Shown: positions 1 to 11,555 of the stretch, piece after piece | Numbering within the stretch: the stretch's first letter is position 1 | Layout: each line of letters starts with the position of its first letter | Source of the DNA: Aplectana chamaeleonis | Taxonomy: Eukaryota > Nematoda > Chromadorea > Rhabditida > Cosmocercidae | Direction: 5' to 3' | Assembly: GCA_029168955.1 (NCBI GenBank) | Contig: JAPDOI010001543.1 | Span: 1-64,000 of the forward strand | DNA length: 64,000 nt | The notes under the pieces: generated by a model | Database searches by the model: none | Told to the model about the DNA's origin: nothing | Seen by the model: only the letters and a program-made list of their open reading frames with translations | Translations under genes and position numbers: made by a program

Positions 1-157
1 CACATCTTCCACTCCGAAAGTGGATTCGTCACTATCCGAGTCAGCTTACTGCCCTCAAACGGATTCGACCTCACTGCGCCCACACTTCTCAACGACGGAC
101 ATGTTGGTATTACAGGAATTTCCCGAGGTCTGACGTCGTTTGGAAAGTAATGTAACC

Positions 158-300
158 CAGGGTGTGCGCGGTGCCGCACTGCCATTTGTCGTACGCCGGC
201 CATTTTTGGGGTTTGCTGCCGTTGCCGTTTTCCGGGAAATTTTCATCTGGAAAACGGCAAATGTTCGGCAAAAATGCGTTAAAAGCTACAAGATTTGCCA
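158..300. repeat. Decayed hAT-like repeat relic
   Basis: The segment opens with CAGGGTGTGCG and then carries GCCGTTGCCG and GGCAAA-type words. The same vocabulary recurs at 2,181-2,247 and 43,086-43,185, where the sequence ends GCCGCACA(C/T)CCCTG. This suggests remnants of one repeat with CAGGG...CCCTG ends, as in hAT transposons. I found no target duplication and no second end, so the call rests on shared words only. Confidence 0.25.
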
Positions 301-1372
301 TCAACACAATTTCTCTGTGTATTGGTCAGCGATTCGAAGCTGCTACAAACAATTATTTTGACGCTTAGATTTCAGCTAGTAGTTCCAGCTCATGTAATGT
401 GTAGACATGCAATAAACTGAATTCGGTGAAATCCTGATATCCTCTAGCGCAAATGACAAAAGAGTTTGACTAGGTCTCCCGACTTTCCCTCAAGAAGGGC
501 TAAGTTTGACTCGGTTTTGGTCTTCTAAATCCAAACAGGTAAAACGCCCGTATTGTCGAGCAACATTTTTCAATCTCACATCCTCCAGAAGAAGAAGAGA
601 ATGCCTGAAGCTCAGTATTATGACAACCAAAACCCAAATTAGAGCCATCTTTTTTTTTCAATAGAACGAATCCTGCCTTTAATAAACACTATTATTAAAA
701 GAAACAATTCTCTTTCACTTTTTTAGTTCTCGCCCACGTCCCAATAAGTACAAATAGACTGCTGAAAAAATCTTGACTAGGTAATCAGAGGAGTTCTTTC
801 AGGTTTTAAGTTGTTTGGGAGCCTCCGAATGCCCTTTCTCAACCATCAAGTTCTTGGTTCTTGAAAATGCCAAAAAGGCAAAGAAAAGTCCTTCTCCAGA
901 GGCATACTGATTCCTGCAAGTTCCAAGACTACAAAACCAAATGATACAAAGTTGTAGCGTGAAAGCTGGCTTTTTCAGACATATGAACTCGATTGAGAAA
1001 TCTATTGCTAGATCAGTCCACTTATCTGTCAGGCAGTTGGTGGGCCGATGGTAGTGATTCTGACACGAAATTCATCATTTCTGCAAATGCTTTCCCAGCT
1101 TTTTTAAAATTGAAAAATGTTCACAGCGGTCATCAGGGGCGGTGTTCAATCACAATTTCGATTTCAAAATCGTTAGCTGAAACGAAAGGCTGAATCAATG
1201 GCAGAGCTGAGTTTGTTAAGAAATGCTGTAAAAAAGGAAAAAAAATGCAAAATATTTTATAGGCAACGATTGAAACCGCATTCAATTTTCCACCAGAAAT
1301 CGAATGATTCAAGGTCCATTACAACAACAATGTCGGAAACCGTATCAAAACGAGCAACCACTAGCAATATAC
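301..1372. other. No feature recognised
   Basis: AT-rich sequence with stops in all frames apart from short open stretches. I see no recognisable protein motif, inverted repeat or tandem repeat. Confidence 0.5.
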
Positions 1373-1467
1373 GGGCCCGAAATTTGAACATGGTGTGCTC
1401 TCCCACGCTACTCTGTAGCCACAGGGAAAGTTGGTGCGGTGAGCACACCACGTTCATGTTTGGGACC
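1373..1467. repeat. Small imperfect hairpin
   Basis: The left arm from 1,373 ends TGGTGTGCTC and the right arm from 1,441 begins GAGCACACCA. The match continues outward through diverged bases to GGGACC, giving arms of about 28 bases around a loop of about 40. It may be a decayed fold-back MITE. No target duplication is visible. Confidence 0.45.
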
Positions 1468-2180
1468 ATGTAGAGCGATTTACTGATCGCTTTTAGCCGG
1501 CATTGTTGTCGTGCCACGACGTGAGCGCAGCGGCTTTCCGTCGCGCGCGTAGTACCACCCAAACTGTCACTAGATGCTTCTCTTTCTGTGTGTTCGATCA
1601 ACATTTCCCTCGGAGCACTTGATTTCTCATAAAAAATCACAGGCTGCTTTTATCGTGAGCTCTGCATTCAGCTAGACTAGTATCACTCCACTCCTGTAGC
1701 CTCACAAGGGAAACCATTCAATCGTGGTTTGAAGTTAGAGGAATAAAAATCTTGAGGTCGTTGCCTCGCCCCCTGATTTAGACTAGGCTGGGTCGCGCCT
1801 GGACCGCAAGCCCCTTTCAGAAGGAATTTCTTTACGGATCAATCACACTTTGCACTGCTCAAAAAAGACGCCCAATCTTTGGATTTTCAGCTTTGCTTGT
1901 AGGGAAGCTTCGATTAGAGGGAGGAGTCTCAACAGAATTATCTCCGGCGAGGGATAGGCTGACAGCATTTTTGAACTTGGCAGCGACTCCTATACAGATC
2001 ACATACGGAACAGCGCTACTGGCGTTTTCTGATCACATGAGGCTTTCAAGTAGCTTCGATATATGGGATTTCTTCATCCTGTAAGGGCTAGTGAAACGCA
2101 AGGCACATAGTAACTGGCAGATGTTGTATGGAACATCACATGACTTAACAAATGTTGGTGTATTATAGCACACTACAGAT
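1468..2180. other. No feature recognised
   Basis: I see no coding signal or repeat structure here. Short open frames have no recognisable composition. Confidence 0.5.
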
Positions 2181-2247
2181 TTTGCCGTTTGCCGTTTTGC
2201 CGTTTGCCGTTTGCCGAAATCTCAAATTACTTTGCCGCACACCCCTG
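2181..2247. repeat. GTTTGCC tandem run plus CACCCCTG end
   Basis: Five or so copies of TTTGCCG/GTTTGCC lie in 2,181-2,216, followed by AAATCTCAAATTAC and then TTTGCCGCACACCCCTG ending at 2,247. The terminal word matches the end seen at 43,166-43,181 and resembles a hAT right end. A matching left end is not visible. Confidence 0.4.
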
Positions 2248-2862
2248 AATGTAACGCAGCGAATCCTGGGCAATTGAATATTTGGGGCCGCATTCGTCGC
2301 GACGGGGTCGGCAGCGGCACACCACTTATCGCGCAGGAATGCCAACAGCAAGAACCAGAAACCTCTCGAGGTAATCGAAATGAGGCGCAAGCAAAAAGCT
2401 CTGGCCGTACACAGCACGAAACTTAGAAAAGTTTAAGCACAAGGTCCAGAAAATTATTTCAGCTGCTTTTTTAAAAGTCCGCGTCTGGGAAAAAGCGGAG
2501 ATATAACCCATGATAAGGCGACAAAGGGGTTGTCCGGGAACTGGGTTCGGCCAGGCCCCGGTGACGTCATTACTCGTTGTTTCACCCTCCGTCAACTTCA
2601 CTACACCCGTAGTTTCCTTTCCCTTTCAAAATGCGAATAGTAAGTGACCCAGATGTTTGGTATTCTATACAAAGTTGTTTTTCTAAGTGGGTTCATTTGA
2701 CAGATATACGACTACCTAAGATCGCGGTGGGTACGAACGCTCATATAATCGTGACGAAGAATGACACATCCCGGTTCTCCGCCACTGAATGGAAGACTGG
2801 GATTTTAACAAATTCGAGTACAGTTGTGAAAAATCCTAGGTTTCCACGAGAACACAAGTATA
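2248..2862. other. No feature recognised
   Basis: An open frame of 82 codons runs from 2,631 to 2,879 with no recognisable content. A TGACGTCA word at 2,561-2,568 matches a CRE-type site but nothing around it supports a promoter. Confidence 0.45.
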
Positions 2863-3140
2863 CGTGCTGCTGCAGCTAATTCACGCAAAAACCTTCTGCG
2901 TGCCCTTGCTAGCACTGCCTGGTGCAGCACAAAGGAAGTTCTGCCTACCACGTATAGAGCCATGGTACTGCATGTTTTGGAACCTCCCAGCTCTCGCATA
3001 GAGGACTGCAGATGGCTGAGCATACACGTTTCATGACAAAATACTTGTCTGCTGCTCAGCCCAATCCCATGTATGGCGGTGTGCCTCCTCGAGTCTATGA
3101 TAGTGAAGCTGACCTGCCCCGGCGTACTCGAACCATTCTA
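2863..3140 (+). pseudogene. Jockey/CR1-type LINE reverse transcriptase, C-terminal fragment
   Basis: Reading from 2,863 gives RAAAANSRKNLLRALASTAW and then KEVLPTTYRAMVL. This is the layout of the thumb/post-palm region of non-LTR reverse transcriptases (NLLRALAGT.W....E.LL.TYKA). The frame is lost near 3,010. It resumes in another frame from 3,012 as MAEHTRFMTKYLSAAQPNP, which matches the H...M....L......P tail of the same family. The catalytic palm is absent, so the piece is a dead fragment truncated at both ends. It probably belongs with the reverse-transcriptase fragment at 39,889-40,596, which covers the preceding part of such a protein. A large palindrome follows directly. Family assignment is from recall. 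Confidence 0.55.
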
Positions 3141-3179
3141 GCTGGTCTTCTTCTTCTTCTTATTCAGCGTTTTTACCGG

Positions 3180-3300
3180 TCCAATGCGGGGTCCGCTTTT
3201 TTTATGCGCTGGCGCCATTTTTCTCTGTCATGCACCTGGTTAGGGTGCATGACAGGGAACAATAGCGCCAGCGCATAAGAAAAGCGGACCCCGCATTAGA
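3180..3300. repeat. 121-bp near-perfect palindrome
   Basis: Arms of 57 bases (3,180-3,236 and 3,244-3,300) pair with about five mismatches around a 7-base spacer. The arms contain ATGCGGGGTCCGC and ATGCGCTGGCGC. The right arm continues into the 3' end of the minus-strand RTE-like element, so the left arm is probably an inverted duplicate of that element's tail. A stand-alone hairpin MITE is the alternative. TTCTTCTTCTTATTCAG precedes the left arm. Confidence 0.8.
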
Positions 3301-4330
3301 GCCAACACGACGGCAATTTTCAAATCGGTGTGCAGCGTATCAAGCCACCGCTGCCTTGGCCGTCCTTTGGGTCTTTTCCCAGGCACGTCGAAGTTGAGCC
3401 CAGCCTTGCAAACGGTGCCACTTCCAGCGCGAAGAACATGCCCGTACCATCGCAATCGAGATTCGCGCAGTTTCTCGGCAATCAGCGACACCAAAACGCT
3501 TCCGGATGTCATCGTTCGTGACGTGGTCCAAGCGAGTGACACCCGCTCTCCAGCGTGGCATTTTCGTCTCCATTACACCGAGCCTTCGCTCTGCCTTTTT
3601 GGTGGCAGGCCAGCACTCTGTTGCGACAGGCCGGACGACATTTCGGTAAATCTTCGACTTTAAACGGTCGGGCATCTTGTTGTCGCATAGCACTCCAGTC
3701 GTTGACCGCCATTTCAACCACGCAGCACTGACCCGAGTGTAGACCTCGCTATCTAGACTACCGTCAGACGCAATGGGCGAACCAAGGTATTTAAAAATGT
3801 TAGTGCGCGGGAGCTCAGTACCATCAATATTGATGGAGCCACGCTCACTTCTATCCGTAGTCAGATACTCAGTCTTCTTGACGTTGAGGCGGAGACCAAA
3901 ACGAGCCAATCGGTCACTCGAGTCTTGCACCTGTCGCTCGAGATCCAATTTATCTTCAGATGCAAGCATCACATCATTCGCATAGAAAAGCGTCCATGGC
4001 GCAGGTCTCTGCAGGTCTCCTGTAATAGTATCCATCACGATGACAAATAGAAGGGATACAAAGCAGATCCCTGGTGCCCGCCAACCGAGATGGGAAATTC
4101 GTTCGAAGCTCCTGCAGCAGCTTGGACCCGACTTTCTGGATCAGTGTAGAGAACCTTAACCCAGTCTATGAGCTCCTCTGGGACACCGTGCCGCCGCAAT
4201 GCCTACCAGATCACTCCATGCGGTACAAACGCCTTCTCTAAAATCGAGAAAAGCAAGATGTATTGGCTTCTGTTTCTCGCGGTGCTTCTCAATCAGTAGT
4301 CCTAGCAGGTCTTCGATGCGGTCATTCTAC
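3301..4330 (-). pseudogene. RTE-like non-LTR retrotransposon reverse transcriptase, broken
   Basis: On the minus strand the palm and connection of a LINE reverse transcriptase can be followed. From about 4,310: LLIEKHREKQKPIHLAFLD (motif A region), then shifted frames through a GHQGSAL motif (motif B) near 4,065, then a 232-codon open stretch from 4,038 with FYANDVMLASEDK, LNVKKTEYLTTD and FKYLGSPIASDGSLDSEV. The end appears in a third frame as RLRWYGHVLRAGSG and KRPKGRPRQRW.DTL (about 3,465-3,300). At least three frame breaks are needed. The catalytic YADD box reads YAND at about 3,966-3,977, so one of the two metal-binding aspartates is lost. The apurinic endonuclease domain is missing (5' truncation). 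Relatives are very abundant in hookworm genomes (recall). This is a dead copy. Confidence 0.87.
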
Positions 4331-4739
4331 CTACGTCAAGGCCTAAGCACACAGAATCGAAGAGTCAGTCCCCGATAAATGTCCTGATTGTCAACGTGTC
4401 GGACTTGATTCATTGCATCTATTTTGATGTCCGTTCAGACCTACAACGCTGTCTGCTCAAGATTTATGATACAAGGCGTGTGAGGTTGCCAACTTTCTGC
4501 GCCTCTGATGCGATGCTCTCTCATGGCTGAGAAGAAGAATAGTAGACGAAAGAATCTTGTGGATTACGAAATTTCAATTTTGGCGCCGACAATACGTCAA
4601 TATCTATGTGCGCGCGTAAATCACAGGCCCACATAATCGTCATTTGCGTCGTGCACGTCGACGGAGATAGGTTTCAAATTTCGAATAAGGCACAAACAGT
4701 GGGCAGTGGCTCAGGAAGTACCTTTAGGGCGCGATTGTT

Positions 4740-4990
4740 GAATTTAGTAAAATTAACGCAGATTTATCTGGTTTTATGCCAAATTATCCGATTTTTATCC
4801 GGAATTATCCAATTTTCATCCAATTCCGATCCGATCGATTATCATTCAACCGTTCCTTTAAGCGTTCCGGATATCGGATATTTCGGATATCGTGTTTTTT
4901 CGTCTGATCGGATTTCGGGTCAATCCGAAATCGCCATTTTGACGTCGGATCGGATTTAAGATAATTATCCGATCGGATTATCCGACCCAG
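4740..4990. repeat. ATCCGAT-rich simple repeat block
   Basis: The words TTATCCGATC, GGATTTATCC, ATCGGATAT and GATCGGATT recur irregularly on both strands and give a cryptically repetitive block. There is no fixed period. It probably grew by slippage of a short ATCCGAT motif. Confidence 0.5.
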
Positions 4991-5263
4991 ATATACGAAA
5001 CCGACTCCGTTTGATGGGATTTATATGGAAAACTAAATGTACTCCCGAATGCGATTTCACGCTTTACCAGATGATCACTCCAAACGAAAAAAATGGTCGT
5101 CTGAAAAAAGGGAATTGTTTAGGCACCAACCATTCAGAAGGAATTGTAAATTCGGAGATATTTATTGTGCAATTTATCGACGACATCTGTACTTGGAACG
5201 AGGAGTGAATGAATCGCAAAGTGATAATGGTTGGATAGAGAACTCCTCACATGTAGTACTTAA

Positions 5264-5881
5264 AGGCATCGTACGCGCTGAGAACCATGTCTCGTTTTAG
5301 AGCGTTTTTGAGTTGTTACACCCCTATAGTAACTAAAGTTAGCTGAAAGCCCCCTCGAAAACGTTAACTTTTCAAGAAAGAACCGTTTTAAAAACCTTCT
5401 GCAAATCGTCCGAAATTCGCGCCGGCATCGACTCGGGATAGTTACGCGGATGGCTTAAGGAGCCGTTCTACAATTTGCCCATTGGCGCAGCGTTGGAAAC
5501 AATTCGCCGACGACTACAATGCACTGACGGCACTGACTTGCACTGACTAACAAAAATAGTCACCTGGGCCCTGCCCATCGTCCTCGCTCGCTGTGTGACG
5601 AGAAATTTCCATTCGATAATGCCACTTTCATCCGACGGTGCGTCAGCGTACAGTGGCATGCCCTGTACTTAGCGACGCGACGTTCTGCTCAAATATTGCG
5701 AAAGTGCCAAATGACTGACGGAAGGGCCGGCCCCTTTTGACGGAATTCCTTACTTTCCACTTCCTCTATGCTCACAATGGTACGTTTTTGAGCAGCCAAG
5801 CTCGTTGTACGTTCTCACAGGGGCCCGAGGAAGGGATTGAGAATAAAAAATGGAAAGTGGATTTCAGCGCGTACGATGCCT
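5264..5881. mobile_element. MITE family J copy 1, TTAA duplication
   Basis: Inverted ends AGGCATCGTACGCGCTGA (left) and the complement TCAGCGCGTACGATGCCT (right, to 5,881) are flanked on both sides by TTAA (5,260-5,263; 5,882-5,885). Length 618 bases. No coding capacity is visible, so it is non-autonomous. The same ends bound the 2.4-kb copy at 34,307-36,708. TTAA duplications occur in piggyBac and some other superfamilies, but the AGGCA end is not the usual CCC of piggyBac. Confidence 0.85.
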
Positions 5882-5885
5882 TTAA

Positions 5886-6784
5886 CTGCGGAGTTTGGTG
5901 CCTTGAGATTTTCGCATAAAAAAGCAATTCCTACAAAATGCAAAACCCACGCAACTGGTAAATGTGCACGAACATGTTTGGGAGCTGTCATCTAGTCCTC
6001 TGCTTGGTCAAATATGTACCTTGACGACAAGGACTGATTTGCTGTTTTGATAGGAAGCGGAAATGAACATTTCTAAATATTCAATGCTTCCCTGAAAACC
6101 TACTAATTGCCTCTGACGAAGGTGGGAGTAGAGGCTATGTATTTCCAGATGTTCTATGAAAGACATATTGGCGACCATCAGAACATCGGGCGAATACCCA
6201 ACACTGAGCCTTTTTCACTCCTTGGATAAATCTTCTCGTTACAGAAAGGTTCGCATTTTGCAAGTTTTTTTGTCCTTTTACTTGGAAATTCATAGGATTT
6301 ATGGGATTATCTTCTGAACTGAAAGCCTAGAAATGTCGTCATACGTTGCTCATAATCATGCATTGCTGATGGCGCTAAGGACGACGCTTGATTTCGAGGT
6401 CAGAGAGCGGCTCCCCAGTTCATAATTGTGCTTTTTCGCTCTCCGTTTTGCTTTTATTTACAACATTTCAAAAAATCAGACAATCTGATTTTCTCACTTT
6501 TTATTTTCTATTCGTATACTTTTCTACGAAGAAGAATTACTCTTCTTCTAAAGTGAATGCATCCGATTCCTTCAATGTCCATCTCGGAAGCCATAAAAAC
6601 TTTTTGTGCTCGCTGTGGTAGATGTAGCGGCGAAAGAGATGGCTGTAAACCCCTCGACCGCCCGCGCAACTGTCCCTTGCGCCGATCGATCACCACGTTT
6701 ATCGTTAGGGCGCGCGACACAACGCACGCTGCCGAGGTGTCCGCAGTCATCTGTTTCTTGGTTACCTATATAGGATGCACGTAC
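5886..6784. other. No feature recognised
   Basis: I find no clear repeat ends or coding motifs in this interval. Confidence 0.5.
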
Positions 6785-7025
6785 GCGGCGGGTTACGTTG
6801 GGGTTAGGCAGGGTTTGGGTCGTCGGCACGTTTGATAGTAGCAGCGCGAGGGCTGAAAGGCGGTTAGGCTAGCACTGAAAAATCGTTCCCTCGCAATCCC
6901 TACCTAGGAGGGTGGGGCAGCCGAAACCCTGCTGAGTCACGAATTTTTGATTATCCCGAGCACTCGCACAGTAATCATCAAATGCGCCGACGCCTCAAAC
7001 CCTGCCTAACCCCAAGGTTACGCGA
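6785..7025. mobile_element. Fold-back MITE family W
   Basis: The left arm (about 6,790-6,837) contains GGGGTTAGGCAGGGTTTG. The right arm (about 6,975-7,023) contains CAAACCCTGCCTAACCCC, its exact complement, and pairing continues through GTCGGC(A/G)C on one side and GTTAC on the other. Total about 240 bases. No coding sequence and no confident target duplication. Confidence 0.65.
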
Positions 7026-7770
7026 ACTGAATGCAACAGCTCACATGTTCAATTTTTCCAACAACGTCTCGAGTGTTCACTCCTCTTTTTGTCTCCCTTT
7101 GCTAGATAAATGTACTGTGTTCATATGACTAGCCAAAATGACATAAAAATATTTTTATTTCTGAAACCAGCAGATTTTTCTTTTGAGCCCTTCTCGGGTT
7201 TTGTCTTTTTGAACCTTCGCTCCGTGGCTTTCATACCGACTATGCCCAGAATGTTGGCTCAGAAATGTACGGTTTTGTTTTCTCGGGAAATCGTCTGAAA
7301 GCTATTTATATGCGTGCGCACTTACCCTTTTCAGGTCATATTTGAAGAATTTATTTCACCATTGTCGTTCCTCGTCGTGGCTATGCACTTTCACAGGTTC
7401 GTGAGCTGCCTTTAACATTACACAAACCATAACACATGTTACGTACATTGAACACATATACGTATATAAATGAAGCAATGTAAAACGGGCAGGAAGCGGT
7501 CGAGAATCACTTGTATCAGTCGGCCTGCCCACAAATTTCAAGTGTTGTCCATCCGAAAGAATGTAGTTGTCGATGTGCTGAATATGGTCCGTCGCGAAGG
7601 GTCGTAACATCCAGACACGAGCATTTAGGAAGCTTTGGACTAGGGCAGAACCATTGAAAATCAAGAGATCAAAAGATACAGGGTGGTCCGCATGAAGTGC
7701 GGCGTGTAAAACTACCTACAACCTGAAAATCAAAATATCTAATATATGTAGCAATGAGAAGTTGTAAAAC
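7026..7770. other. No feature recognised
   Basis: A 102-codon minus-strand open frame (7,664-7,356) has no motif I recognise. TATA-like and ACATATA words near 7,455 are not tied to any gene. Confidence 0.45.
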
Positions 7771-8265
7771 GACATCCTCTGAGAAAATTTGCCGCGTCAG
7801 TGCCGCGATAGTACCGCGGTAGTACCGCAGCGGCTCCGTGATCAGACGGTTCTGTTGCCGTGTCTTGAGCCTCGACATCGCAGCGATAGTACCGCAGCGG
7901 CTCCGCGTTAGAACCGCGGCGGCTTTACGAGGATGCAGCAGCGGACCCGCGTGGAGTACGATGTACTGTCCTGTGTGGTTTGTTACCTAAGGCGCAACAA
8001 AGGCGTAAACCATTGTCCTTATCAGACAGAGGACGTAACAACCGCAAGTGCGTATTTTGGTCTTAAGCCCCCTTAGCTGTATTATAATTCCTAAATAACT
8101 TCATATGAGATACTCTCGCGAAGCCGCAGCGGCACTGCCGCGTCGACGTTACGGCTCCGCTGTAGTACCGCTGCTGCTCCGCGATAGTGCCGCTTCAGTA
8201 TCTGCAGACGCCTAAGCGGCTTTACCGCGGAGCCGCAGCGGCAATTTCTTTCAGAGAATCACGTC
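7771..8265. mobile_element. MITE family V with GC-rich subterminal repeats
   Basis: The left end GACATCCTCTGAGAAAATTT pairs with the right end AAATT(T/C)...AGAGAATCACGTC, giving inverted ends of about 25 bases. Just inside each end lies a GC-rich block (7,795-7,945 and 8,110-8,245) made of many copies of TAGTACCGC and CAGCGGCTCCGC in both orientations. The middle is ordinary AT-rich DNA. Length about 495 bases. Dense subterminal repeats of this kind serve as transposase binding arrays in several DNA-transposon superfamilies; that role here is inference. Confidence 0.65.
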
Positions 8266-8404
8266 GATTGATAATCGCATTTCACAGGCTCTTGAATCGG
8301 TCCCGCTGTGCTTGTTGCTGAGAGTCCGGAGCGAGATCAGCAGCACTAGCCCTCAAAAGTCTTTAACCGCGTGATCATTCAGAAACTGTTTTCATACGTA
8401 TCTC

Positions 8405-9100
8405 GGTTCAGGGTTTTCCAAACGTTCGCGATATAAAGGGCTGCTGAGCTCTCCTCATTAGAACCCAGATCCGGCCGTCCCAAAAGTCAAGATAAATGAA
8501 ACATTGGAGACAAAAAAAACGCGCACGAATATGATTGATTTTAACTGCTTCGTGCCCACCCGCTCCAAATAACGAGATTTTCACAAATCTTTGTTTTGTC
8601 GTCTTCTGTTTCACACTCGAAGTAGCTACCAGTGTCTCAAAGTAGTTAGCAACTAGAAGGCGGCAACCAGAGAATTCAGCGTTTCGCTCTCCGAAAACCA
8701 CGCAGAAAGCTGCGGAATGCGGAACTATTGGGAATAATGAGGCAGAGGCAGCTAATCTATACCTTAAAAAAATTTCCGCTTTTCGTTTTCCGCAAGCAGC
8801 ATTCACGCGTATTTTTGGGCGTTCCGCACCGGATTTCCCAAAACCGAGAAAAATATTTTTGTGTCGAAACTGGAAACCCGATATCCGAGGTTTTGAAATT
8901 TTATTCCGCTCATCTCTGGTGGCAACAGAAGCATATTCTGAAAATCTTTCTACATAATTGAGGGCGGACGGACACCAAGCAATAGTACAGTTCTAAACTG
9001 TTTCTGCGATTTTTTTTCTCTGGTTTTCAATTATTTTCGCTGTCGGTACAGAGAGAAGTATCTTCTCATGAGGATAGCTCGACTACCGTTTTTTTAAGTC
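8405..9100. mobile_element. Decayed family D MITE
   Basis: Left part CAGGGTTTTCC...GCGATATAAAG...CCTCATTAGAACCCAGATC matches the rearranged end of family D at 62,505 and 21,349. The right part (8,960-9,090) with GGGCGG.CGGACACCAAGCAATA and CATGAGGATAGCTCGACTACCG matches the D interior and other end. It is longer than intact D (about 445 bases) and clearly older. No target duplication remains. Confidence 0.55.
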
Positions 9101-9208
9101 GTCAACTCTGCTTTCAAAGTCAGGGTTTGGGCACAGAAATTTGCTTTTGAGAACTGTTTTCGAGTCGACGGGCGAAGTTTGAAGAAGAACGACGTCCGCT
9201 GAGTCTTA

Positions 9209-9633
9209 AGCCCGGTTTTCACTGCATCGCTGCTGCTTTCGATCGCAGCTATTTCGCACCCGCTGCAGCAGCGATGTGGCAGCAGCAGCAATTTTGTGCA
9301 TAGTGCATTGCCAGAATCGGAGCAAATCAATCAACCGGTAAATCTCGTCAAGTGAACCGATCAATGTTTACAGAAAGAAACTTGTCATTTGCTGGCAATC
9401 GCTCCATCGCTGCCATTTTGGCCGCGACTGAACGTTGATCAGCGAACATTGGTAATCGCTCTTCCAGCAGTGATGCAGTAAAACATAGGATTTGGCCGCC
9501 GCGACCCAGCGACGATTAAAGACGTCTGCCACAAACCGATCACAATTGGAACGCTTTTCAGCCATGCGCGACAGAAAAAATAGCAGTTGTCTCTTGCATG
9601 GCCACAGCGACCAGCTGCAGTCAAAACGTGGCT
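9209..9633. mobile_element. MITE family M copy 1, TTA duplication
   Basis: The left end AGCCCGGTTTTCACTGC and the complement of the right end, AGCCACGTTTTGACTGC, match at 14 of 17 positions. TTA lies on both sides (9,206-9,208; 9,634-9,636). Length 425 bases. The 3-bp TTA duplication is typical of PIF/Harbinger. GC-rich GCAGC and GCGATC words dominate the interior. A partial second copy is at about 46,850-47,063. Confidence 0.8.
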
Positions 9634-9636
9634 TTA

Positions 9637-11075
9637 CGTATGCTCCAGTTCAGGTGTCGACGTACCTACTGTCTTCATCGGAATTAAATTCTGGTCCGCA
9701 GTGTCAACAACCGAAGTCGCCACACGCGGTGCAACTAATTCCGCCCTGTAACCACTGGTAATCGTAATGCGACCACGAGGTACCGACGCGATTATCTCCC
9801 TGCTGCGTGCTCCAACAATGCGGAACAACAGTGGGGCCGAATTGGTTAGGCGCCTCGATTGACCGTTGCTCTCGGCTCGGTGGTTTGGCGCAGAATGCAG
9901 CCATCGAAGCACGTCTTCTGAGACATCCGCACCCGTGAACTAGTGAGGCGAATTTTTCAATGATCTTCTATGGCTTTAGGTTGTTACAAACAAAGATATA
10001 ATGTAGCTTGTCTCTCCTACTAAGATGGACCTAAAATCATAGTACGAGTTGCACTTTCTTGGTTTTTATCCTGAAAGAAGAAGCTCGAATGATGGTGATC
10101 CAGCAATTCCGGACACGTGCTCAGCTTAACTTCGGCCGCCTTGGTCTACAACCACTCAATCGCACATCATACTTATTGTTCACGGTTTTGGTTCGAAAGA
10201 TTTTTTGGCGTAACTTCTCCACGCTCAGGGCTGCTACACTGCGTTCCATAAATATAAGAACATCCACTAAATCGCTGATTCTTCGTTTTCCAAGTAGTTT
10301 TTTTTAAGCTGTAAAAGTGTTACCACTGTTTTCTACAACTTCGAAAACCATTATATCAGTCGGAGCTAGCCTTTTTGCGACTATCTGACGCACGGCTCAA
10401 ACCAGAACACGGTTTTTCAACATCGAGACAACTCCACGCATTCAGAACGGCCTACACTAGCCGGCGTTGTACTTCTTCCCATTCTAGTAAACTCTTCGAA
10501 ATATGTTACCTTACAAGCTCTCGATAAAGTTTAGGTTCGGAATTACCCCAGGTCAATGCAAAACTGCGACGTTCTTTGCTTCAAACCAAGGCAGGGTAGA
10601 GCGGCTGACGCTGATGCATGCGCTTAACTTGGGCGAAGCAAACCCCCTGACGATGTCTACGGTGTAGGAATGGTAGAAAACAGCTCACCAACACTACCTC
10701 GCACTCTGTAAAGTCCATCCTGTTACTAACAAAAGTCTATCCTGTTACTCACAAAAGCCATTACCCCAGTTCTGCTGCCACAGGATGCTGCCTAGATGAT
10801 GACGTTTCCACCCCCCCACCCCCGATATTCCGATGGCTGGAGAAGGTTGAGTGTTTCCTCAGGTCTTTACAGTTTTTGTCGCTCTTCGTCCTGTCTGTTT
10901 TCGAGTTGTTCGACAAACATTGACTGCGACGATTGTCTAAGGTCAGTGATCGTACCGTGGCCCCAGTCCGACATATTGAGCAGGCGGAATAAGTAGAGTG
11001 CAATGCACCAAATTTCGCACATCTACATATCTGTGAGAAGCGGTTGGCAGGAGGACAATATGCATGAATTCCTAC
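9637..11075. other. No feature recognised
   Basis: No repeat ends or protein motifs. A short direct repeat, (T/A)CCTGTTACT(A/C)ACAAAAG, occurs twice at about 10,719-10,756. Confidence 0.45.
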
Positions 11076-11555
11076 AGTTTGCCGCAATGTTAAAAGGACA
11101 TGGTGCGGTTGCGGTCACACACTAAAACTACGGAGGAAGACGCCAGATTTCATTATCGATTGACAGCACAGCTGATGTTCGGGGTGAGTTACAGTTTTTC
11201 TTTTTTTCCTTGTTTGCCTCGGCATTATTTTTGTTTCTGACTTTTACAATATTACGAATAGGGGCTTTTCCTAGTGTGCGAGAGAAATTCGCCGTTTTTT
11301 TCGATTTCAAAGCAAAATAAAAAAAACACTTTGAAGCCTTAACAAACGGCTAATTTCCCCTACGCACTAAGAATAGCCCCTATTCGCATTATTTGAGCAG
11401 TTAAAAACAAAATTAATGCCGAACATACCAAAAAAACCGTAACCCGCACCGAAAACCAGCTGTGCTGTCGATCGATAATGAAATCTGGCGTCTTCCACCG
11501 TAGTTTTAGTGTGTGACCGCAACCGCACCATGTCCTTATAACATTGCGGTAAACT
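11076..11555. mobile_element. Fold-back MITE family G copy 1
   Basis: The left arm AGTTTGCCGCAATGTTAAAA...CATGGTGCGGTTGCGG pairs with the right arm CCGCAACCGCACCATG...ACATTGCGGTAAACT. Pairing extends inward through ACTAAAACTACGG and GCCAGATTTCATTATCGAT. Most of the 480 bases fold back on themselves around an AT-rich centre. A second copy is at 23,610-24,036. No coding sequence. Confidence 0.8.
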
